From the NCBI GenBank assembly GCA_024403235.1, contig JAKSSF010000024.1:1-36451 (forward strand): a stretch of DNA of 36,451 bases, in the 5' to 3' direction. The notes under the pieces were generated by a model. The model searched no databases, was not told the DNA's origin, and saw only the letters and a program-made list of their open reading frames with translations. Within the stretch, counting starts at the first letter, position 1. The number at the start of each line of letters is the position of its first letter. The translations under genes and the position numbers were made by a program. The stretch is from Lachnospiraceae bacterium (lineage in GTDB: Bacteria > Bacillota > Clostridia > Lachnospirales > Lachnospiraceae). Of this stretch, positions 35,500 through 36,451 are shown in pieces.

Positions 35500-36267
35500 A
35501 TGAAAAGAGCTTTACTTTTGTTTTTGACCATAGGAATGCTTTTGGTATTGCCCGGGTGTGGCGATTCTATGGTCGAGTTAACAGAACAGGAACAGGATTT
35601 GATTGCAGAGTATTCTGTATCTTTACTCATGCAGTATAGTACAGGCAATGGAAATCGTTTACTGTCCGGTAATAACTTGTATTATTTGGGACAAGAAGAA
35701 GACAGAAAAAAAGAAATTGAGCGCAGACGAAAAGAAGCGGCAGCAGAATATGCGGCTAGCCAGAAAGAAGCAAGTACATCTACTTCGGATGGTAGTGGGA
35801 ATGGTAGTGGTTCCAAGCAGGAGGCAACACCAACCTATATTAGTGATTTGGGAGGCTTCTTTGGATTGCCTGAGTTCTCTATTGTATCAAGCAGACACGA
35901 GCTGTTAAATTCTTATCCGGATGATACCGGCAGAGATGATATGTTTATGGCGATGGATGCTACTGTTGGAAATAAACTATTAGTACTTCATTTTGATGTA
36001 AACAATATTAGTGGTGCTGACGCAGATTTGGATATGTTTTCTAAACAAGCAAAATTCCGCCTGCAGATAGATGGTATGGATAGTATTGGTTCACAGTACA
36101 CTTTGCTGTTGGATGACTTATCCATGTATAAAGGAATCGTACCAGCCGGTACGGGAGGGGACTTGGTTTTAATATTTGAAGTTCCGGAAAGTGTACAGGG
36201 TAGTCTTGGCTCAATGGTATTATCTGCCAGATATGGAGATCAAAAAGCCTTGGTACAAGTACAATAA
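35500..36267 (+). CDS. Lipoprotein of unknown function
   Basis: Not recognised. The 255-residue protein has a signal peptide ending in lipobox LVLPGC (Cys20). A charged helix rich in Glu, Arg and Lys (about 67-92) is followed by a Ser/Gly-rich linker (93-110) and then a C-terminal domain (about 120-255) with beta-rich patterns, including LLVLHFDVNNISG and LVLIFEVPESVQGS, reminiscent of immunoglobulin-like, DUF4352-type lipoproteins; that likeness is tentative. Its ATG follows GGAGA and lies 37 bases after the sensor kinase gene. It may be an accessory protein for the kinase. A strong terminator follows. Confidence 0.78.
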   Translation: MKRALLLFLTIGMLLVLPGCGDSMVELTEQEQDLIAEYSVSLLMQYSTGNGNRLLSGNNLYYLGQEEDRKKEIERRRKEAAAEYAASQKEASTSTSDGSGNGSGSKQEATPTYISDLGGFFGLPEFSIVSSRHELLNSYPDDTGRDDMFMAMDATVGNKLLVLHFDVNNISGADADLDMFSKQAKFRLQIDGMDSIGSQYTLLLDDLSMYKGIVPAGTGGDLVLIFEVPESVQGSLGSMVLSARYGDQKALVQVQ

Positions 36268-36272
36268 ACCCC

Positions 36273-36315
36273 AACACCTTTTTCTAAAGAATTTCTGCAG
36301 AAAAAGGTGTTTTTT
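36273..36315 (+). terminator. Terminator of the deoC-kinase-lipoprotein operon
   Basis: Perfect 13-bp stem (AACACCTTTTTCT, 36273-36285, with 36299-36311), 13-base loop, then TTTTT. Confidence 0.92.
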
Positions 36316-36377
36316 AGTGCTGTTTTATATGGAAAAAAGGATAAAAAAATAATTGTAAAAAAATGTCGAAAAGAGTG

Positions 36378-36406
36378 TTGACAACACTAAAAGGTAGTGC
36401 TATTAT
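36378..36406 (+). promoter_or_regulatory. Very strong promoter, probably of a stable-RNA operon
   Basis: TTGACA (36378-36383), exact 17-base spacer, extended -10 TGCTATTAT (36398-36406), and an A/T-rich upstream stretch (36330-36366) like an UP element. The -35 box lies inside a perfect palindrome, AGTGTTG-A-CAACACT (36374-36388). Confidence 0.85.
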
Positions 36407-36412
36407 ACAAGA

Positions 36413-36451
36413 GTTGCTGCGGTAAGCGGCACAGCACATTGACAAATGAAC
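36413..36451 (+). other. Start of an RNA leader, possibly of an rRNA operon
   Basis: The transcribed strand contains a hairpin TGCTGC-GGTAA-GCGGCA (36416-36432) and then ACATTGACAAATGAAC, the kind of sequence that precedes 16S rRNA in Clostridia. The window ends before any rRNA sequence, so this is an inference. Confidence 0.45.

Overview
The window looks like a chromosomal segment of a low-GC Gram-positive anaerobe, most likely a Clostridia member of the Lachnospiraceae type. Reasons: AT-rich DNA with strong AAAGGAGG ribosome-binding sites, hairpin-plus-T-run terminators, many lipoproteins, a two-gene SufC/SufB-like system, an ECF-type vitamin S component, a YtrA-type GntR/ABC operon, and the Firmicutes-typical order of glycolysis genes leading into secG-rnr-smpB-ssrA. 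The species cannot be told from sequence reading alone.

Layout. 1-850: tpiA and its terminator. 1057-6208: a four-gene nucleoside-type ABC importer (BMP lipoprotein, double ATPase, two permeases), with a UUCG terminator after the lipoprotein gene. 6263-9874: a PurF-like phosphoribosyltransferase with a degenerate glutaminase site, a membrane-anchored TPR protein and thiamine pyrophosphokinase. 9876-11045 (minus): a CDF metal exporter with an NDDD (Mn-type) motif set, divergent from gpmI (11312-12850). 12981-16520: a YtrA-like regulator, ABC ATPase and permease operon with an operator just after the -10 box. 16609-21507: eno, secG, rnr, smpB and ssrA (tmRNA); a dense RNA-like structured element fills the space before rnr. 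21666-24707: a PASTA-repeat lipoprotein, a small membrane protein and an OmpR-type response regulator without an adjacent kinase. 24746-26459: SufC plus a short SufB/D-like protein. 26469-28372: a long structured leader, an ECF S component and a P1 (DmpA-type) peptidase. 28419-31268: a GH78 lipoprotein. 31439-33115 (minus): a cytoplasmic GH13 enzyme with an extra C-terminal region. 33227-36315: deoC, an orphan sensor kinase and a lipoprotein. 36378-end: a strong promoter and leader that resemble the start of a stable-RNA operon.

How the parts fit together. tpiA, gpmI and eno are the lower-glycolysis backbone, and secG-rnr-smpB-ssrA is the secretion/ribosome-rescue backbone. The order tpiA-gpmI-eno-secG-rnr-smpB-ssrA is kept but is interrupted by two blocks, the nucleoside/thiamine/metal block and the YtrA-type block. 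RNase R, SmpB and tmRNA together rescue stalled ribosomes and remove the faulty mRNA. The nucleoside importer, PurF-like enzyme and DeoC all concern nucleotides. The most unusual items are the structured element before rnr, the PurF-like protein that keeps its Fe-S cysteines but has lost its glutaminase residues, the exact YtrA-type operator, and the mutually exclusive hairpins ahead of the ECF S-component gene.
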